Part shown: one piece after another, positions 17,103-26,174 of the stretch
Layout: each line of letters begins with the position of its first letter
How positions within the stretch are numbered: the first letter of the stretch is position 1
Source of the DNA: Burkholderia latens
GTDB taxonomy: Bacteria > Pseudomonadota > Gammaproteobacteria > Burkholderiales > Burkholderiaceae
DNA: 64,000 bases
Direction: 5' to 3'
NCBI RefSeq assembly: GCF_001718795.1
Contig: NZ_CP013435.1
Location: forward strand, 3,100,001 to 3,164,000
Program-made: the position numbers and the translations under genes
Notes under the pieces: model-generated
Told to the model about the DNA's origin: nothing
Seen by the model: the letters and a program-made list of their open reading frames with translations, nothing else
The model's database searches: none

Positions 17103-18109
17103 ACGCCCCCCACACGAACGACACGGCGGCCGACGGCGTCGCCATCGAAGCCACCGTTGCCGAATCCGGGCGCTGCGCGCTGACGCGCCGCGAGCAGAAG
17201 GAAGCATACGAGAACAACAAGCTGTTCAAGCGGATCGTGCGCCAGGTCGGCCAGGCGATCGGCGACTACAACATGATCGAGCAGGGCGACAAGGTGATGG
17301 TGTGCCTGTCCGGCGGCAAGGACAGCTACGCGATGCTCGACGTGCTGCTGCGGCTGCGCGAGCGCGCGCCGATCGACTTCGACATCGTCGCGGTCAACCT
17401 CGACCAGAAGCAGCCGGGCTTCCCCGAGCACGTGCTGCCCGAGTACCTGACGCGGATCGGCGTGCCGTTCCACATCGAGAACCAGGACACCTACAGCATC
17501 GTCAAGCGGCTCGTGCCCGAAGGCAAGACGACCTGTTCGCTGTGCTCGCGGCTGCGCCGCGGGATTCTGTACCGCGTGGCCGGCGAGCTCGGTGCGACCA
17601 AGATCGCGCTCGGCCATCACCGCGACGACATCCTGCAGACCTTGCTGCTCAACATGTTCTACGGCGGCAAGCTGAAGGGCATGCCGCCGAAGCTGCAGTC
17701 GGACGACGGTAAAAACGTCGTGATCCGCCCGCTCGCGTACGTGAAGGAAACCGATCTCGAGAAATACGCGGAGCTGCGCGAGTTCCCTATCATCCCGTGC
17801 AACCTGTGCGGCAGCCAGCCGAACCTGAAGCGCGCGGAAATGAAGGCGCTGATCCGCGAATGGGACAAGCGCTTCCCCGGCCGTGTCGACAACATGTTCA
17901 GCGCGCTCGCGAACATCGTGCCGTCGCATCTGATGGATACGACGCAGTTCCCGTTCGCATCGCTGCGCGCGACGGGCGTTGCCGATCCGCAAGGCGACAT
18001 GGCATTCGACGAGGAGCCGTGCGCATCGGGCGACGAGTTCGGCGCACCGGGCGCCGCGAATCCTGGCGCGGCCCGGCCGATCTCGATCGTCCAGTTCGAC
18101 GACCTGTAA
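17099..18109 (+). CDS. ttcA: tRNA 2-thiocytidine(32) synthetase TtcA
   Basis: 336 residues. PP-loop SGGKDS at 71-76, the CSLC pair Cys146/Cys149 and the later PCNLC (Cys234, Cys237), which together supply the 4Fe-4S cluster and sulfur-transfer cysteines of the TtcA family. It adenylates cytidine 32 of certain tRNAs and replaces the oxygen with sulfur. A GAGGAG ribosome site lies inside the end of folB and the ATG overlaps the folB stop. The last 35 residues are a variable tail. Confidence 0.96.
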   Translation: MNAPHTNDTAADGVAIEATVAESGRCALTRREQKEAYENNKLFKRIVRQVGQAIGDYNMIEQGDKVMVCLSGGKDSYAMLDVLLRLRERAPIDFDIVAVNLDQKQPGFPEHVLPEYLTRIGVPFHIENQDTYSIVKRLVPEGKTTCSLCSRLRRGILYRVAGELGATKIALGHHRDDILQTLLLNMFYGGKLKGMPPKLQSDDGKNVVIRPLAYVKETDLEKYAELREFPIIPCNLCGSQPNLKRAEMKALIREWDKRFPGRVDNMFSALANIVPSHLMDTTQFPFASLRATGVADPQGDMAFDEEPCASGDEFGAPGAANPGAARPISIVQFDDL

Positions 18110-18201
18110 GCAGGGCCCCAACGCCGGCCGGAACGGGCCGCGGGCGCGCCGTTCCGGCACTGTCGCCGCGCCGCGACAGGCCCGGAACGCGAGGGGCCGC
18201 A

Positions 18202-18210
18202 TGCTAAAAT
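18202..18210 (+). promoter_or_regulatory. extended -10 promoter for glmU
   Basis: TGCTAAAAT, an extended -10 element (TGnTAAAAT), 35 bases before the glmU start codon. No good -35 hexamer is present, as is usual for extended -10 promoters. Transcription would start near 18217. Confidence 0.5.
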
Positions 18211-18244
18211 GGACGGCTACGAACTCCTCAGACAAGCTGGCGCC

Positions 18245-19606
18245 ATGAATATCGTGATTTTGGCGGCAGGCACCGGCAAGCGGATGCGTTCCGCGCTGCC
18301 GAAAGTGCTCCATCCCCTGGCCGGCAGGCCGCTCCTCTCCCACGTCATCGCCACCGCGCGCACGCTGCAGCCGTCGCGGCTCGTCGTCGTCGTCGGTCAT
18401 GGCGCCGAGCAGGTGCAGGCCGCGGTCGCCGCGCCCGACGTGCAGTTCGCGCTGCAGGCCGAGCAGCTCGGCACCGGCCACGCGGTGCGCCAGGCGCTGC
18501 CGCTGCTCGATCCCGCGCAGCCGACGCTCGTGCTGTACGGCGACGTGCCGCTCACGCGCGCGTCGACGCTGCGGCGCCTCGTCGACGCCGCGCGCGACGG
18601 CCGTTACGGGATTCTGACCGTCACGCTCGACGATCCGACCGGTTACGGCCGCATCGTGCGCGACGCGTCCGGCTTCGTCACGCGCATCGTCGAGCAGAAG
18701 GACGCGTCGCCCGAGCAGCTGAAGATCGCCGAGATCAACACCGGCATCATCGTCACGCCCACGGCGCAGCTGTCGATGTGGCTCGGCGCGCTGAAGAACG
18801 AGAACGCGCAAGGCGAGTACTACCTGACCGACGTCGTCGAGCTCGCGATCGAGGCCGGTTTCGAGATCGTCACGTCGCAGCCCGACGACGACTGGGAAAC
18901 GCTCGGCGTGAACAGCAAGGCGCAGCTCGCGGAGCTGGAGCGCATTCACCAGCGCAATGTGGCGGACGCACTGCTCGTCGACGGCGTCACGCTCGCCGAT
19001 CCGGCCCGCATCGACGTGCGCGGCACGCTGAGCTGCGGCCGCGACGTGTCGATCGACGTGAACTGCGTGTTCGAAGGCAACGTGACGCTCGCCGACAACG
19101 TAACGATCGGCGCGAACTGCGTGATCCGCAACGCGTCGATCGGCGCGGGCACGCGCATCGACGCATTCACGCACATCGACGGCGCCGAACTTGGCGCGAG
19201 CACCGTGATCGGCCCGTACGCGCGGCTGCGCCCGGGCGCGCAGCTGGCCGACGAAGCGCACGTCGGCAACTTCGTCGAGGTGAAGAACGCGGTGATCGGC
19301 CACGGCTCGAAGGCGAATCACCTGACCTACATCGGCGACGCCGACATCGGCGCGCGCGTGAACATCGGCGCGGGCACGATCACCTGCAACTACGACGGCG
19401 CGAACAAGTTCCGCACCGTGATCGAGGACGACGTGTTCGTCGGTTCGGACACGCAGCTCGTCGCGCCGGTGCGCGTCGGCCGCGGCGTGACGATCGCGGC
19501 CGGCACGACGATCTGGAAGGACGTCGCCGAAGGCGTCCTCGCATTGAACGAGAAGACGCAGACCGCGAAGAGCGGCTACGTCCGCCCGGTCAAGAAGAAG
19601 AGCTGA
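18245..19606 (+). CDS. glmU: bifunctional GlcNAc-1-P uridyltransferase / GlcN-1-P acetyltransferase
   Basis: 453 residues, the standard length. The N-terminal pyrophosphorylase half has [19 protein letters not shown] in order, VLYGDVPL and EINTGI; the C-terminal half is a left-handed beta-helix of hexapeptide repeats with the acetyltransferase signature [12 protein letters not shown] and [12 protein letters not shown], and [10 protein letters not shown] for CoA/substrate binding. It makes UDP-GlcNAc for peptidoglycan and LPS. It is followed by glmS 54 bp downstream, giving the common glmU-glmS pair. Confidence 0.98.
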   Translation: MNIVILAAGTGKRMRSALPKVLHPLAGRPLLSHVIATARTLQPSRLVVVVGHGAEQVQAAVAAPDVQFALQAEQLGTGHAVRQALPLLDPAQPTLVLYGDVPLTRASTLRRLVDAARDGRYGILTVTLDDPTGYGRIVRDASGFVTRIVEQKDASPEQLKIAEINTGIIVTPTAQLSMWLGALKNENAQGEYYLTDVVELAIEAGFEIVTSQPDDDWETLGVNSKAQLAELERIHQRNVADALLVDGVTLADPARIDVRGTLSCGRDVSIDVNCVFEGNVTLADNVTIGANCVIRNASIGAGTRIDAFTHIDGAELGASTVIGPYARLRPGAQLADEAHVGNFVEVKNAVIGHGSKANHLTYIGDADIGARVNIGAGTITCNYDGANKFRTVIEDDVFVGSDTQLVAPVRVGRGVTIAAGTTIWKDVAEGVLALNEKTQTAKSGYVRPVKKKS

Positions 19607-19660
19607 ACCTTTTGCGGGCGCCAGCGCGGCGCCCGCGTCGACTTACAGGATTGACCATTC

Positions 19661-21478
19661 ATGTGCGGGATTGTCGGCGCAGTTGCGCAGCGTAATATCG
19701 TTCCGGTGCTGATCGAAGGATTGCGGCGCCTCGAATACCGTGGCTACGATTCGTGCGGCGTCGCCGTGCTCGAACCGGGCGCACCGAAGCGCGCGCGCAG
19801 CGTCGCGCGTGTCGCCGATCTCGATGCGCAGGTGCGCGAATCGCACCTCGAAGGCGCGACCGGCGTCGCGCACACGCGCTGGGCGACGCACGGCGCGCCC
19901 GTCACGCACAACGCGCACCCGATCTTCTCGTCGAACGCGCTCGCGCTGGTGCACAACGGCATCATCGAGAACTTCGAGACGCTGCGCGAATCGCTGCGCG
20001 CGAAGGGCTACGAATTCGTGTCGCAGACCGACACCGAAGTGATCGCGCACCTCGTGCACAGCCTGTATCGCGGCAACCTGTTCGACGCGGTGCGCGAAGC
20101 CGTGCAGCAGTTGCACGGCGCGTATGCGATCGCGGTCACGCACAAGGACGAGCCGCATACCGTCGTCGGCGCGCGCCAGGGTTCGCCGCTCGTCGTCGGC
20201 CATGGCGACGGCGAGAACTTCCTCGCATCCGACGCGCTCGCGCTGGCCGGCAGCACCGACCGCTTCACGTTCCTGGAGGAAGGCGACGTCTGCGAACTGT
20301 CGCTCGACGGCGTGAAGATCGTCGACCGCCACGGCGCGCTCGTGCAGCGCGAGATCCGCGTGGTCAGCGCATACGGCGGCGCAGTCGAGCTCGGGCCCTA
20401 TCGCCACTTCATGCAGAAGGAAATCTTCGAGCAGCCGCGCGCGATCAGCGACACGGTGCCGCAAACCGAGGCATTCGACGCAACGCTGTTCGGCGACGCG
20501 GCCGCCGCCGCGTTCGCGAACATCGACAGCCTGCTGATCCTCGCGTGCGGCACGAGCTACTACTCCGGGCTCACCGCGAAGTACTGGCTCGAATCGATCG
20601 CGAAGATTCCGACGCAGGTCGAGATCGCGAGCGAATACCGCTACCGCGAGTCGGTGCCGAACCCGCGCCAGCTCGTGCTGGTGATCTCGCAGTCGGGCGA
20701 AACGGCCGACACGCTGGCCGCGCTCAAGCACGCGCAGTCGCTCGGCCACCCGCATACGCTCGCGGTGTGCAACGTCGCGACGAGCGCGATGGTGCGGCTC
20801 ACCGAGATGCAGTTCCTGACGCACGCGGGCACCGAGATCGGCGTCGCGTCGACGAAAGCGTTCACGACGCAGCTCGTCGCGCTGTTCGTGCTGGCGGCGA
20901 CGCTCGGCAAGCTGCGCGGGCATGTCGACGCCGTGCAGGAAGCGCAATTCCTGAAGGAGCTGCGCCACCTGCCGGCCGCGCTGAACAGCGTACTCGCGCT
21001 CGAGCCGCAGATCATCGCGTGGTCGGAGGAATTCGCGCGCAAGGAAAACGCGCTGTTCCTCGGCCGCGGGCTGCACTACCCGATCGCGCTCGAAGGCGCG
21101 CTGAAGCTGAAGGAAATCTCGTACATCCACGCGGAAGCGTATCCGGCCGGCGAATTGAAGCACGGGCCGCTCGCGCTGGTCACGGAAGCGATGCCGGTCG
21201 TCACGGTCGCGCCGAACGACACGCTGCTCGAGAAGCTGAAGTCGAACATGCAGGAAGTGCGCGCACGCGGCGGCGAGCTGTACGTGTTCGCGGATGCGGA
21301 CACGCAGATCGTCAACGACGACGGCCTGCACGTGATCCGGATGCCGGAACACTACGGGCAGCTGTCGCCGATCCTGCACGTCGTGCCGCTGCAGCTGCTC
21401 GCGTATCACACCGCATGCGCGCGCGGCACCGACGTCGACAAGCCGCGCAATCTCGCGAAGTCGGTGACGGTCGAGTAA
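19661..21478 (+). CDS. glmS: glutamine:fructose-6-phosphate aminotransferase (isomerizing)
   Basis: 605 residues. Starts MCGIVGAV, whose Cys2 is the N-terminal glutaminase nucleophile after Met removal; [20 protein letters not shown] and HNGIIEN follow. Two SIS domains fill the C-terminal half ([21 protein letters not shown]), ending in the [13 protein letters not shown] tail that closes the active site. It makes glucosamine 6-phosphate, the first step toward UDP-GlcNAc. No glmS ribozyme is seen upstream. Confidence 0.98.
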   Translation: MCGIVGAVAQRNIVPVLIEGLRRLEYRGYDSCGVAVLEPGAPKRARSVARVADLDAQVRESHLEGATGVAHTRWATHGAPVTHNAHPIFSSNALALVHNGIIENFETLRESLRAKGYEFVSQTDTEVIAHLVHSLYRGNLFDAVREAVQQLHGAYAIAVTHKDEPHTVVGARQGSPLVVGHGDGENFLASDALALAGSTDRFTFLEEGDVCELSLDGVKIVDRHGALVQREIRVVSAYGGAVELGPYRHFMQKEIFEQPRAISDTVPQTEAFDATLFGDAAAAAFANIDSLLILACGTSYYSGLTAKYWLESIAKIPTQVEIASEYRYRESVPNPRQLVLVISQSGETADTLAALKHAQSLGHPHTLAVCNVATSAMVRLTEMQFLTHAGTEIGVASTKAFTTQLVALFVLAATLGKLRGHVDAVQEAQFLKELRHLPAALNSVLALEPQIIAWSEEFARKENALFLGRGLHYPIALEGALKLKEISYIHAEAYPAGELKHGPLALVTEAMPVVTVAPNDTLLEKLKSNMQEVRARGGELYVFADADTQIVNDDGLHVIRMPEHYGQLSPILHVVPLQLLAYHTACARGTDVDKPRNLAKSVTVE

Positions 21479-21529
21479 GCAGTCGGCGCAGCCGCAGTCC
21501 GGCGCGCCGACGAGACTGACGGAGAGACA

Positions 21530-21985
21530 ATGGTAAGACTGTTTGGATGCGGATTGCTGGCGCTGAGCGTCGCGTCGACGGGCTGGGCGGCCGAGCATTA
21601 CGTCGAGGTCTGGAACCCGCCCGAGGCCCGCGCGCCGGCGGCGCGCACGCTGCCCGCGCGCGGCGGTGCGGATGCACATGCCGGCAGCAAGGCCGCAGAA
21701 AAGCATGCGAACGTGCCGTCGAAGCCCGCCGCGAAACCGCACAAGCGCCGCGTCGCGCAGGCCGTGAAAGCCGCGCCGCATCGTGCGCCCGCCGCGCCGG
21801 CCGAAACGCCGGCCGCTCCGCGTCCGGTCGCGCAGCCGGAGCCAGGCCGGCTCACGGTAATGCAGCCGGTCGCGCCGGACACGCCGCGCGCGACCGACTT
21901 CTCCGATATCCCGCGGCAATACACACCGGACGGCAACGTGCTGCGCGTCGGCACGCGCAGCCGCTCCGCGGAGGTGACGCGATAA
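21530..21985 (+). CDS. secreted Ala/Pro-rich hypothetical protein
   Basis: 151 residues with a signal peptide (MVRLFGCGLLALSVASTGWAA) and a mature chain rich in Ala, Pro, Lys and Arg (KPAAKPHKRRVAQAVK and APAAPAETPAAPRP), ending RSRSAEVTR. It is likely periplasmic and largely disordered. No domain recognised. GGAGAGACA precedes the ATG. Its TAA shares one base with the start of the next small gene, so the two are co-translated. Confidence 0.75.
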   Translation: MVRLFGCGLLALSVASTGWAAEHYVEVWNPPEARAPAARTLPARGGADAHAGSKAAEKHANVPSKPAAKPHKRRVAQAVKAAPHRAPAAPAETPAAPRPVAQPEPGRLTVMQPVAPDTPRATDFSDIPRQYTPDGNVLRVGTRSRSAEVTR

Positions 21986-22203
21986 TGGAAGCGCAGACCT
22001 ATCACGGCTACCAGATCTGGGGCCATTCGATCCTGCAGCAGGACGAGATCCTGCAACCCGAGCGCTTCGCGGCGAGCGGCACGATCACGCAGAACAACCG
22101 GCTCGTCGAAGCATCGGGCGTGCTCGGTGTGTTCGACACCGAGGACGAAGCGCGCGAGGCCGGGCTCGAATGGGCGCGCGCGTGGATCGACAGTCACCGC
22201 TGA
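21985..22203 (+). CDS. small hypothetical protein
   Basis: 72 residues, soluble, acidic, with aromatic N-terminus MEAQTYHGYQIWGHSILQQ and an amphipathic C-terminal helix DTEDEAREAGLEWARAWID. The ribosome site is inside the end of the preceding gene (CGGAGG). I recognise no named family; similar short proteins occur widely in Burkholderia. Function unknown. Confidence 0.75.
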   Translation: MEAQTYHGYQIWGHSILQQDEILQPERFAASGTITQNNRLVEASGVLGVFDTEDEAREAGLEWARAWIDSHR

Positions 22204-22228
22204 GCGGCGACGGGCAACGGATGTAAAA

Positions 22229-22251
22229 AAGGGGCGTCGACGACGCCCCTT
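22229..22251 (-). terminator. rho-independent terminator of the FTR1 operon
   Basis: Arms AAGGGGCGTCG and CGACGCCCCTT, almost fully paired, followed on the minus strand by TTTTTT. It lies 23 bp beyond the FTR1 permease stop and also separates it from the convergent small gene. Confidence 0.85.
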
Positions 22252-22273
22252 GCTTCGTCCGCCCCGCGGCGGA

Positions 22274-23110
22274 TCATGCGGCGTGCCGCGGCGGCCGCAC
22301 GGCGCTCTGCGGCCGGCCCACGAGCCGGGCGAGCACGACGATCGCGACCAGCGTGACGACGTACGCGGCGATCTGGATTCCCGCCGGACGAGCGGTATAG
22401 CCGACGAGCGTATGCAGCGCCTTGCCGACGATGCTCGACTCCTTCAGCAGCCAAGACGTATCCCACACCGCATCGCCCCACGACGGCACGAGGCCTGCCG
22501 CGAGCAGGAAACCCACGCACTGGCTCGCCATCCCCGCCGCGAGCAGCACGATCAGCGCGTTGGTGACCGAGAACAGCCGTTTCAGCGGAATCTGCAACAG
22601 CCCGGCATACATCGCGTAGCCGAGCCCCGCGCCGCCGAGCACGCCCAGCAGTCCGCCCGCGACCATCTGCGGCGTCTGGCCCGGATCGCCGGCTGCGATC
22701 CCGTACAGGAACAGCACCGCCTCGGAGCCCTCGCGCAACACCGCGACGCCGACCACGATCGCGAGCCCGGTCAGCGGCCGGCTGCCGGCCGCGACGGCCC
22801 GCCCGACCTCGCCCATGTGCAGCGCCATCTCGCGGCCGTGCCGGCTCATCCAGATGCAATGCCATGCGAGCATCAACGTCGCGACGAACATCACGCCCGC
22901 GTTGAAGACTTCCTGCCCCATGCCGGACGCCCATTGCGAGATCACGTCCGCGAACGCAGCGATCAGGCCCGCGCCGATCACGCCGCCGACGAGCCCGCCG
23001 CCGACCCACCAGCCGCGCCGCGGCACGCCCTTGGTGGCAGCCATCACGATCGAAACCACCAGCGCGGCCTCGAGCACTTCACGAAAAACGATGAGGGCAG
23101 TAGACAGCAT
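22274..23110 (-). CDS. FTR1-family high-affinity iron permease
   Basis: 278 residues with about seven membrane helices and the two iron-binding REXXE motifs of the FTR1/EfeU family, R10EVLE14 in the first helix and R126EGSE130 in the fourth. These carry ferric iron across the inner membrane after periplasmic oxidation of ferrous iron. The cupredoxin gene ends 12 bp upstream, so the two form an operon. Burkholderia FtrABCD systems also have a P19-like protein and a ferredoxin; neither is here, so partners are elsewhere or this is a reduced two-gene form. Confidence 0.93.
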   Translation of the reverse strand: MLSTALIVFREVLEAALVVSIVMAATKGVPRRGWWVGGGLVGGVIGAGLIAAFADVISQWASGMGQEVFNAGVMFVATLMLAWHCIWMSRHGREMALHMGEVGRAVAAGSRPLTGLAIVVGVAVLREGSEAVLFLYGIAAGDPGQTPQMVAGGLLGVLGGAGLGYAMYAGLLQIPLKRLFSVTNALIVLLAAGMASQCVGFLLAAGLVPSWGDAVWDTSWLLKESSIVGKALHTLVGYTARPAGIQIAAYVVTLVAIVVLARLVGRPQSAVRPPRHAA

Positions 23111-23122
23111 CGCGATATCGGC

Positions 23123-23455
23123 TTATTTGACGGTCAGGTGCGTCTTCGATTGCGCTTCGTGATACTCGTCGTGGAACTCGTACGTGCCCGCCTTCAGCGG
23201 CCCGACCAGGATCTCGACCGACTTGCCGGCAGGCACGACCTTCTCCGCCTTGAAGTCGTCGCTTTCGAATTCGGCAGGCGTCGCATCGAGGTTCTTCACG
23301 ACGAACTTCACCTTCTTGCCGGCCGGAATCGTCACACCGTCGGGCGAGAACTTGTGGTCCTTCAGCGTCAGGTTGACGACATCGTCGGCGGCGAATGCGG
23401 ACGTTGCCGATGCGCCCAGCAGGGCCAGCGCAAAGCCGATAGCGAAACGGGTCAT
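23123..23455 (-). CDS. periplasmic cupredoxin-like iron-uptake protein
   Basis: 110 residues: signal peptide MTRFAIGFALALLGASATSA ending AFA, then a single cupredoxin fold (Cupredoxin_1, as in EfeO N-terminus and FtrB). The mature chain has no Cys and no Met, so a type-1 copper centre is impossible; EFESDDF and EFHDEYH could bind metal instead. It is the first gene before the FTR1 permease and probably hands iron to it. The start at 23455 is chosen for the signal peptide; a longer frame adds 28 residues with no secretion signal. Ribosome site weak. Confidence 0.88.
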   Translation of the reverse strand: MTRFAIGFALALLGASATSAFAADDVVNLTLKDHKFSPDGVTIPAGKKVKFVVKNLDATPAEFESDDFKAEKVVPAGKSVEILVGPLKAGTYEFHDEYHEAQSKTHLTVK

Positions 23456-23487
23456 GTGCGTAATCAAAGGAAATATCGAAGGGAACC

Positions 23488-23509
23488 GATAGTAAGATCG
23501 ATTCGCATT
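23488..23509 (-). promoter_or_regulatory. Fur-box-like operator of the iron-uptake operon
   Basis: On the minus strand AATGCGAATCGATCTTAC followed by TATC, 33 bases before the cupredoxin start. It fits the hexamer-array form of Fur boxes (11 of 19 positions of the classic GATAAT-based consensus) and the AATGCGAAT half is typical of beta/gammaproteobacterial Fur sites. It overlaps a TACTAT -10-like sequence. Confidence 0.6.
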
Positions 23510-23717
23510 CCCAACTCGGAGTACCCACACTCGCCGCATGGAGATCGTGCGCCGGCGATGTGACGCGCGTGCGCTGGCGCAAGGCTTTCCGAGCGTTCCG
23601 CGTCAACGTGCGCGCGTCAATCGGGAGATGTTCGGACTGACGCGCGCACGCAAATGGCGATTCGTCTGATCTGCGCATGACAAATTGCTGTCGGCGACGC
23701 GCGCGTTGCGAACGGAC

Positions 23718-23748
23718 TTGACCTTCCAACCATGGCAAGCTTCATGCT
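23718..23748 (+). promoter_or_regulatory. CueR/MerR-type copper promoter
   Basis: -35 TTGACC at 23718-23723, a 19-bp spacer, and -10 CATGCT at 23743-23748. The spacer holds the dyad ACCTTCC-N7-GCAAGCT. The over-long 19-bp spacing and ACCTTCC half-site are the hallmark of MerR-family copper regulators such as CueR at copA. It is 36 bases before the metal-chaperone gene. No cueR gene is in the window. Confidence 0.75.
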
Positions 23749-23784
23749 GAACTTGTTCGTCAATCGTCAACTCAGGAGAACACG

Positions 23785-23985
23785 ATGGAATTCGAAGTCC
23801 AGGACATGACCTGCGGCGGCTGCGCCAACGCGATCACGCGCGCGGTGACGGCCGCCGATCCGGCCGCGAAGCTCGACATCGATGTGGCCGCGAAGACCGT
23901 GAAGGTCGAATCGGCGCAGGGCGTCGAACGCGTGCAGTCGATCATCGAGGCGGCGGGCTTCCACCCCGCGCTGCGCTCGGCCTGA
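23785..23985 (+). CDS. CopZ-like heavy-metal-associated chaperone
   Basis: 66 residues, a single HMA domain with the metal-binding loop M8-T-C10-G-G-C13 and the ferredoxin-like beta-alpha-beta-beta-alpha-beta pattern. It is a cytosolic Cu(I) carrier, normally passing copper to a P-type ATPase. CAGGAG lies before the ATG. The CueR-type promoter supports a copper role. The cognate ATPase is not next to it. Confidence 0.92.
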   Translation: MEFEVQDMTCGGCANAITRAVTAADPAAKLDIDVAAKTVKVESAQGVERVQSIIEAAGFHPALRSA

Positions 23986-24000
23986 GCCGACTCGAACGAC

Positions 24001-24022
24001 GCGGGCGCGACGCCGCGCCCGC
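24001..24022. terminator. GC hairpin between convergent genes
   Basis: Perfect 9-bp arms GCGGGCGCG / CGCGCCCGC with loop ACGC, 15 bp after the chaperone stop and 24 bp after the puuC stop on the other strand. No T tract, so it is a weak or rho-assisted terminator at most. Confidence 0.4.
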
Positions 24023-24045
24023 GATCGAACCGCTCGTCGGCCGGA

Positions 24046-25536
24046 TCAGCGCAACCGGATCAGCGTCGACTTCAGCTCGGTGTATTTCTCGAGCGCATGC
24101 AGCGACTTGTCGCGGCCGTTGCCCGACTGCTTGTAACCGCCGAACGGGAAGTTCATGTCGCCGCCCTCGTCGTAGCAATTCACCCATACCGTGCCCGCGC
24201 GCAGCCGGCGCGACACGTCGTGCGCGGTCGTCAGGTTCGACGTCCACACGGCCGCCGCGAGCCCGTACTCGGTATCGTTCGCGATCCGCACCGCGTCGTC
24301 GACATCGTCGAACACGATCACCGACAGCACCGGCCCGAAGATCTCCTCGCGGGCGATCTTCGCGTCCGGCTTCACCTCGAACACGGTCGGCTCGACGTAG
24401 AAGCCGCCCGTCTCCTGTCTCACCCGCGCGCCGCCGGTCACGAGCGTGCCCTCCTTGCGCCCCGCGTCGATGTAGCCGAGCACGCGTTCGAGCTGAATGC
24501 CGTCGACGATCGCGCCCATCGACACCGACGGATCGAGCGGATTGCCCGGCACGTATGCACGCGCGGCCGCGACGAGCTTTTCGATGAACGCGTCCTTGAT
24601 GTCGCGATGCACGAGCAGGCGCGAGCCGGCCGTGCACATCTCGCCCATGTTGTAGAAGATCGCGCCTGCCGCGGCCTGCGCGGCACGGTCGAGATCCGGG
24701 CAGTCCGGCAGCACGATGTTCGGCGACTTCCCGCCGAGTTCGAGCCATGCGCGCTTCAGGTTCGACTGCGCCGCGTATTGCATGATCAGCTTGCCGACCG
24801 CGGTGGAACCGGTGAACGCGATGCAGTCGACGTCGCGGTGCAGCGCGAGCAGCTTGCCCGGCTCGCCCGCGCCCGTCACGACGTTGAACACGCCGGCCGG
24901 AATGCCGGCCTCGTGGGCGAGTTGCGCAACACGGATCGCGGTCAGCGGCGACTTCTCCGACGGCTTCAGCACGACGCTGTTGCCGGCCGCCAGCGCGGGG
25001 CCGAATTTCCATGCGGCCATGAGGATCGGAAAATTCCACGGCACGACGGCCGCCACCACGCCGACCGGCTCGCGCGTGACGAGCCCGACCAGATGATGAT
25101 CGGCCGGCGCGACCTCGCCGCCGACCTTGTCGATCGCCTCGGCGAACCATTCGACGCAATACGCGGCGCCCGGCACGTCGACCGTCGTCGTGTCGCCGAT
25201 CGGCTTGCCCGCGTCGAGCGTCTCCAGCAGTGACAGTTCATCGAGATGCTCGCGCATCAGCGCAGCCCAGCGCAGCAATACCGCCTTGCGCGCGCGCGGG
25301 TTCAACCCGGCCCATACGCCGGCGTCGAACGCACGGCGCGCGGCCGCGACCGCGGCATTCACGTCGGCCTCGCCGCAGTCGGCCACCTTCGCGAGCACGC
25401 GGCCGTCGATCGGGCTCACGCAATCGAACGTGCCGCCGCCGTGCGCGTCGCGCGGCGCGCCGTCGATGAATGCGCGCCCTTCGATCGTGAGCGACGCCGC
25501 CTTGTCCTGCCAGTCAGCCAAAGTCAACTTGTTCAT
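24046..25536 (-). CDS. puuC: gamma-glutamyl-gamma-aminobutyraldehyde dehydrogenase (PuuC type)
   Basis: 496 residues of the NAD(P)-dependent aldehyde dehydrogenase superfamily: VVPWNFP with Asn168, the Rossmann FTGSTAVGK (241-249), general base Glu266 in LELGGKSPN and nucleophile Cys301 in NMGEMCTAGSRLLV. The GEMC context and its place beside puuR point to oxidation of gamma-glutamyl-gamma-aminobutyraldehyde to gamma-glutamyl-GABA, step three of the Puu route. Some Burkholderia paralogues act on other amino-aldehydes. It lies downstream of puuR on the minus strand, 86 bp apart, likely one transcript. Confidence 0.9.
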   Translation of the reverse strand: MNKLTLADWQDKAASLTIEGRAFIDGAPRDAHGGGTFDCVSPIDGRVLAKVADCGEADVNAAVAAARRAFDAGVWAGLNPRARKAVLLRWAALMREHLDELSLLETLDAGKPIGDTTTVDVPGAAYCVEWFAEAIDKVGGEVAPADHHLVGLVTREPVGVVAAVVPWNFPILMAAWKFGPALAAGNSVVLKPSEKSPLTAIRVAQLAHEAGIPAGVFNVVTGAGEPGKLLALHRDVDCIAFTGSTAVGKLIMQYAAQSNLKRAWLELGGKSPNIVLPDCPDLDRAAQAAAGAIFYNMGEMCTAGSRLLVHRDIKDAFIEKLVAAARAYVPGNPLDPSVSMGAIVDGIQLERVLGYIDAGRKEGTLVTGGARVRQETGGFYVEPTVFEVKPDAKIAREEIFGPVLSVIVFDDVDDAVRIANDTEYGLAAAVWTSNLTTAHDVSRRLRAGTVWVNCYDEGGDMNFPFGGYKQSGNGRDKSLHALEKYTELKSTLIRLR

Positions 25537-25622
25537 TCAGGATGCCTCAATGGTGTGGGCATTCGCGCTGCGGCACGCCGCACAACGGCTTCCTCGCCGG
25601 CGGCGAATGCGGTGATGCGCGG

Positions 25623-26174
25623 TCAGAAGGTCGCCGGCGAATTGGCCGACACGACCTCGCACAGCTGTTCCGCGCTGGGATTGCGAAAACGATGCGGCAA
25701 ACGGCTTTCGAAGTAGTAACCGTCTCCGGGGTCGAGCAGCCACGTCGCGCCATCGACGGTGAGCTCGAGCCGGCCCGACACGACGATGCCGCCCTCGTGC
25801 CCCGCGTGCGCGAGCATCTCGGGCCCCGTGTCCGCAAGCGGCTGGTAGACCTCGCGCATGATGCACATGTTGCGATCCTTCACGCCGGCGCCGACGAGGT
25901 GAAACGCGAGCGCGTCGTTGCCGAGGTTCGGCATCTCGTCGCGGCGCGACACGACCGAGCGCGACTCGACGAGCTCGAACGTGAAGAACTCCGCGAGGCT
26001 CATCGGGATGCATTCGAGCAGTTTCTTCAGCGAGCCGACCGACGGGCTCACACGGCCCTGTTCGATCAGCGAGATCGTGCCGTTGGTCACGCCGGCCCGC
26101 TTCGCGAGTTCGCGCTGCGACAGGCCATGCTTGTTGCGCACGAAGCGCAGGCGCTCGGCGACTTCGGTGGACAT
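25623..26174 (-). CDS. puuR: PuuR-like XRE/cupin transcriptional repressor
   Basis: 183 residues from MSTEVAERLRF. Helix-turn-helix at 6-60 (RNKHGLSQRELAKRAGVTNG and ISLIEQGRVSPSVGSLKKLL) followed by a C-terminal cupin_2 domain (about 105-180) with HEGGIVVSGRLELTVDGATW and the barrel ending LPHRFRNPS. This two-domain form is that of PuuR, which represses putrescine genes and is released by putrescine. It is divergent from puuD across a long control region. Confidence 0.88.
   Translation of the reverse strand: MSTEVAERLRFVRNKHGLSQRELAKRAGVTNGTISLIEQGRVSPSVGSLKKLLECIPMSLAEFFTFELVESRSVVSRRDEMPNLGNDALAFHLVGAGVKDRNMCIMREVYQPLADTGPEMLAHAGHEGGIVVSGRLELTVDGATWLLDPGDGYYFESRLPHRFRNPSAEQLCEVVSANSPATF

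Noticed and set aside
17039..19321. 760-codon open frame on the minus strand opposite ttcA and glmU
   Set aside because: Arg/His/Val-rich translation without any domain, opposite two certain genes; a by-product of high third-position GC.
19607..19660. glmS ribozyme/riboswitch upstream of glmS
   Set aside because: Only 54 bp between glmU and glmS; no room and no such structure, as expected for Gram-negatives.
19643..21919. 758-codon open frame on the minus strand opposite glmS
   Set aside because: Same composition as other shadow frames; glmS is unambiguous.
23986..24045. Strong rho-independent terminator after the copper chaperone
   Set aside because: The hairpin is good but there is no U tract, so it is only listed as a low-confidence hairpin.
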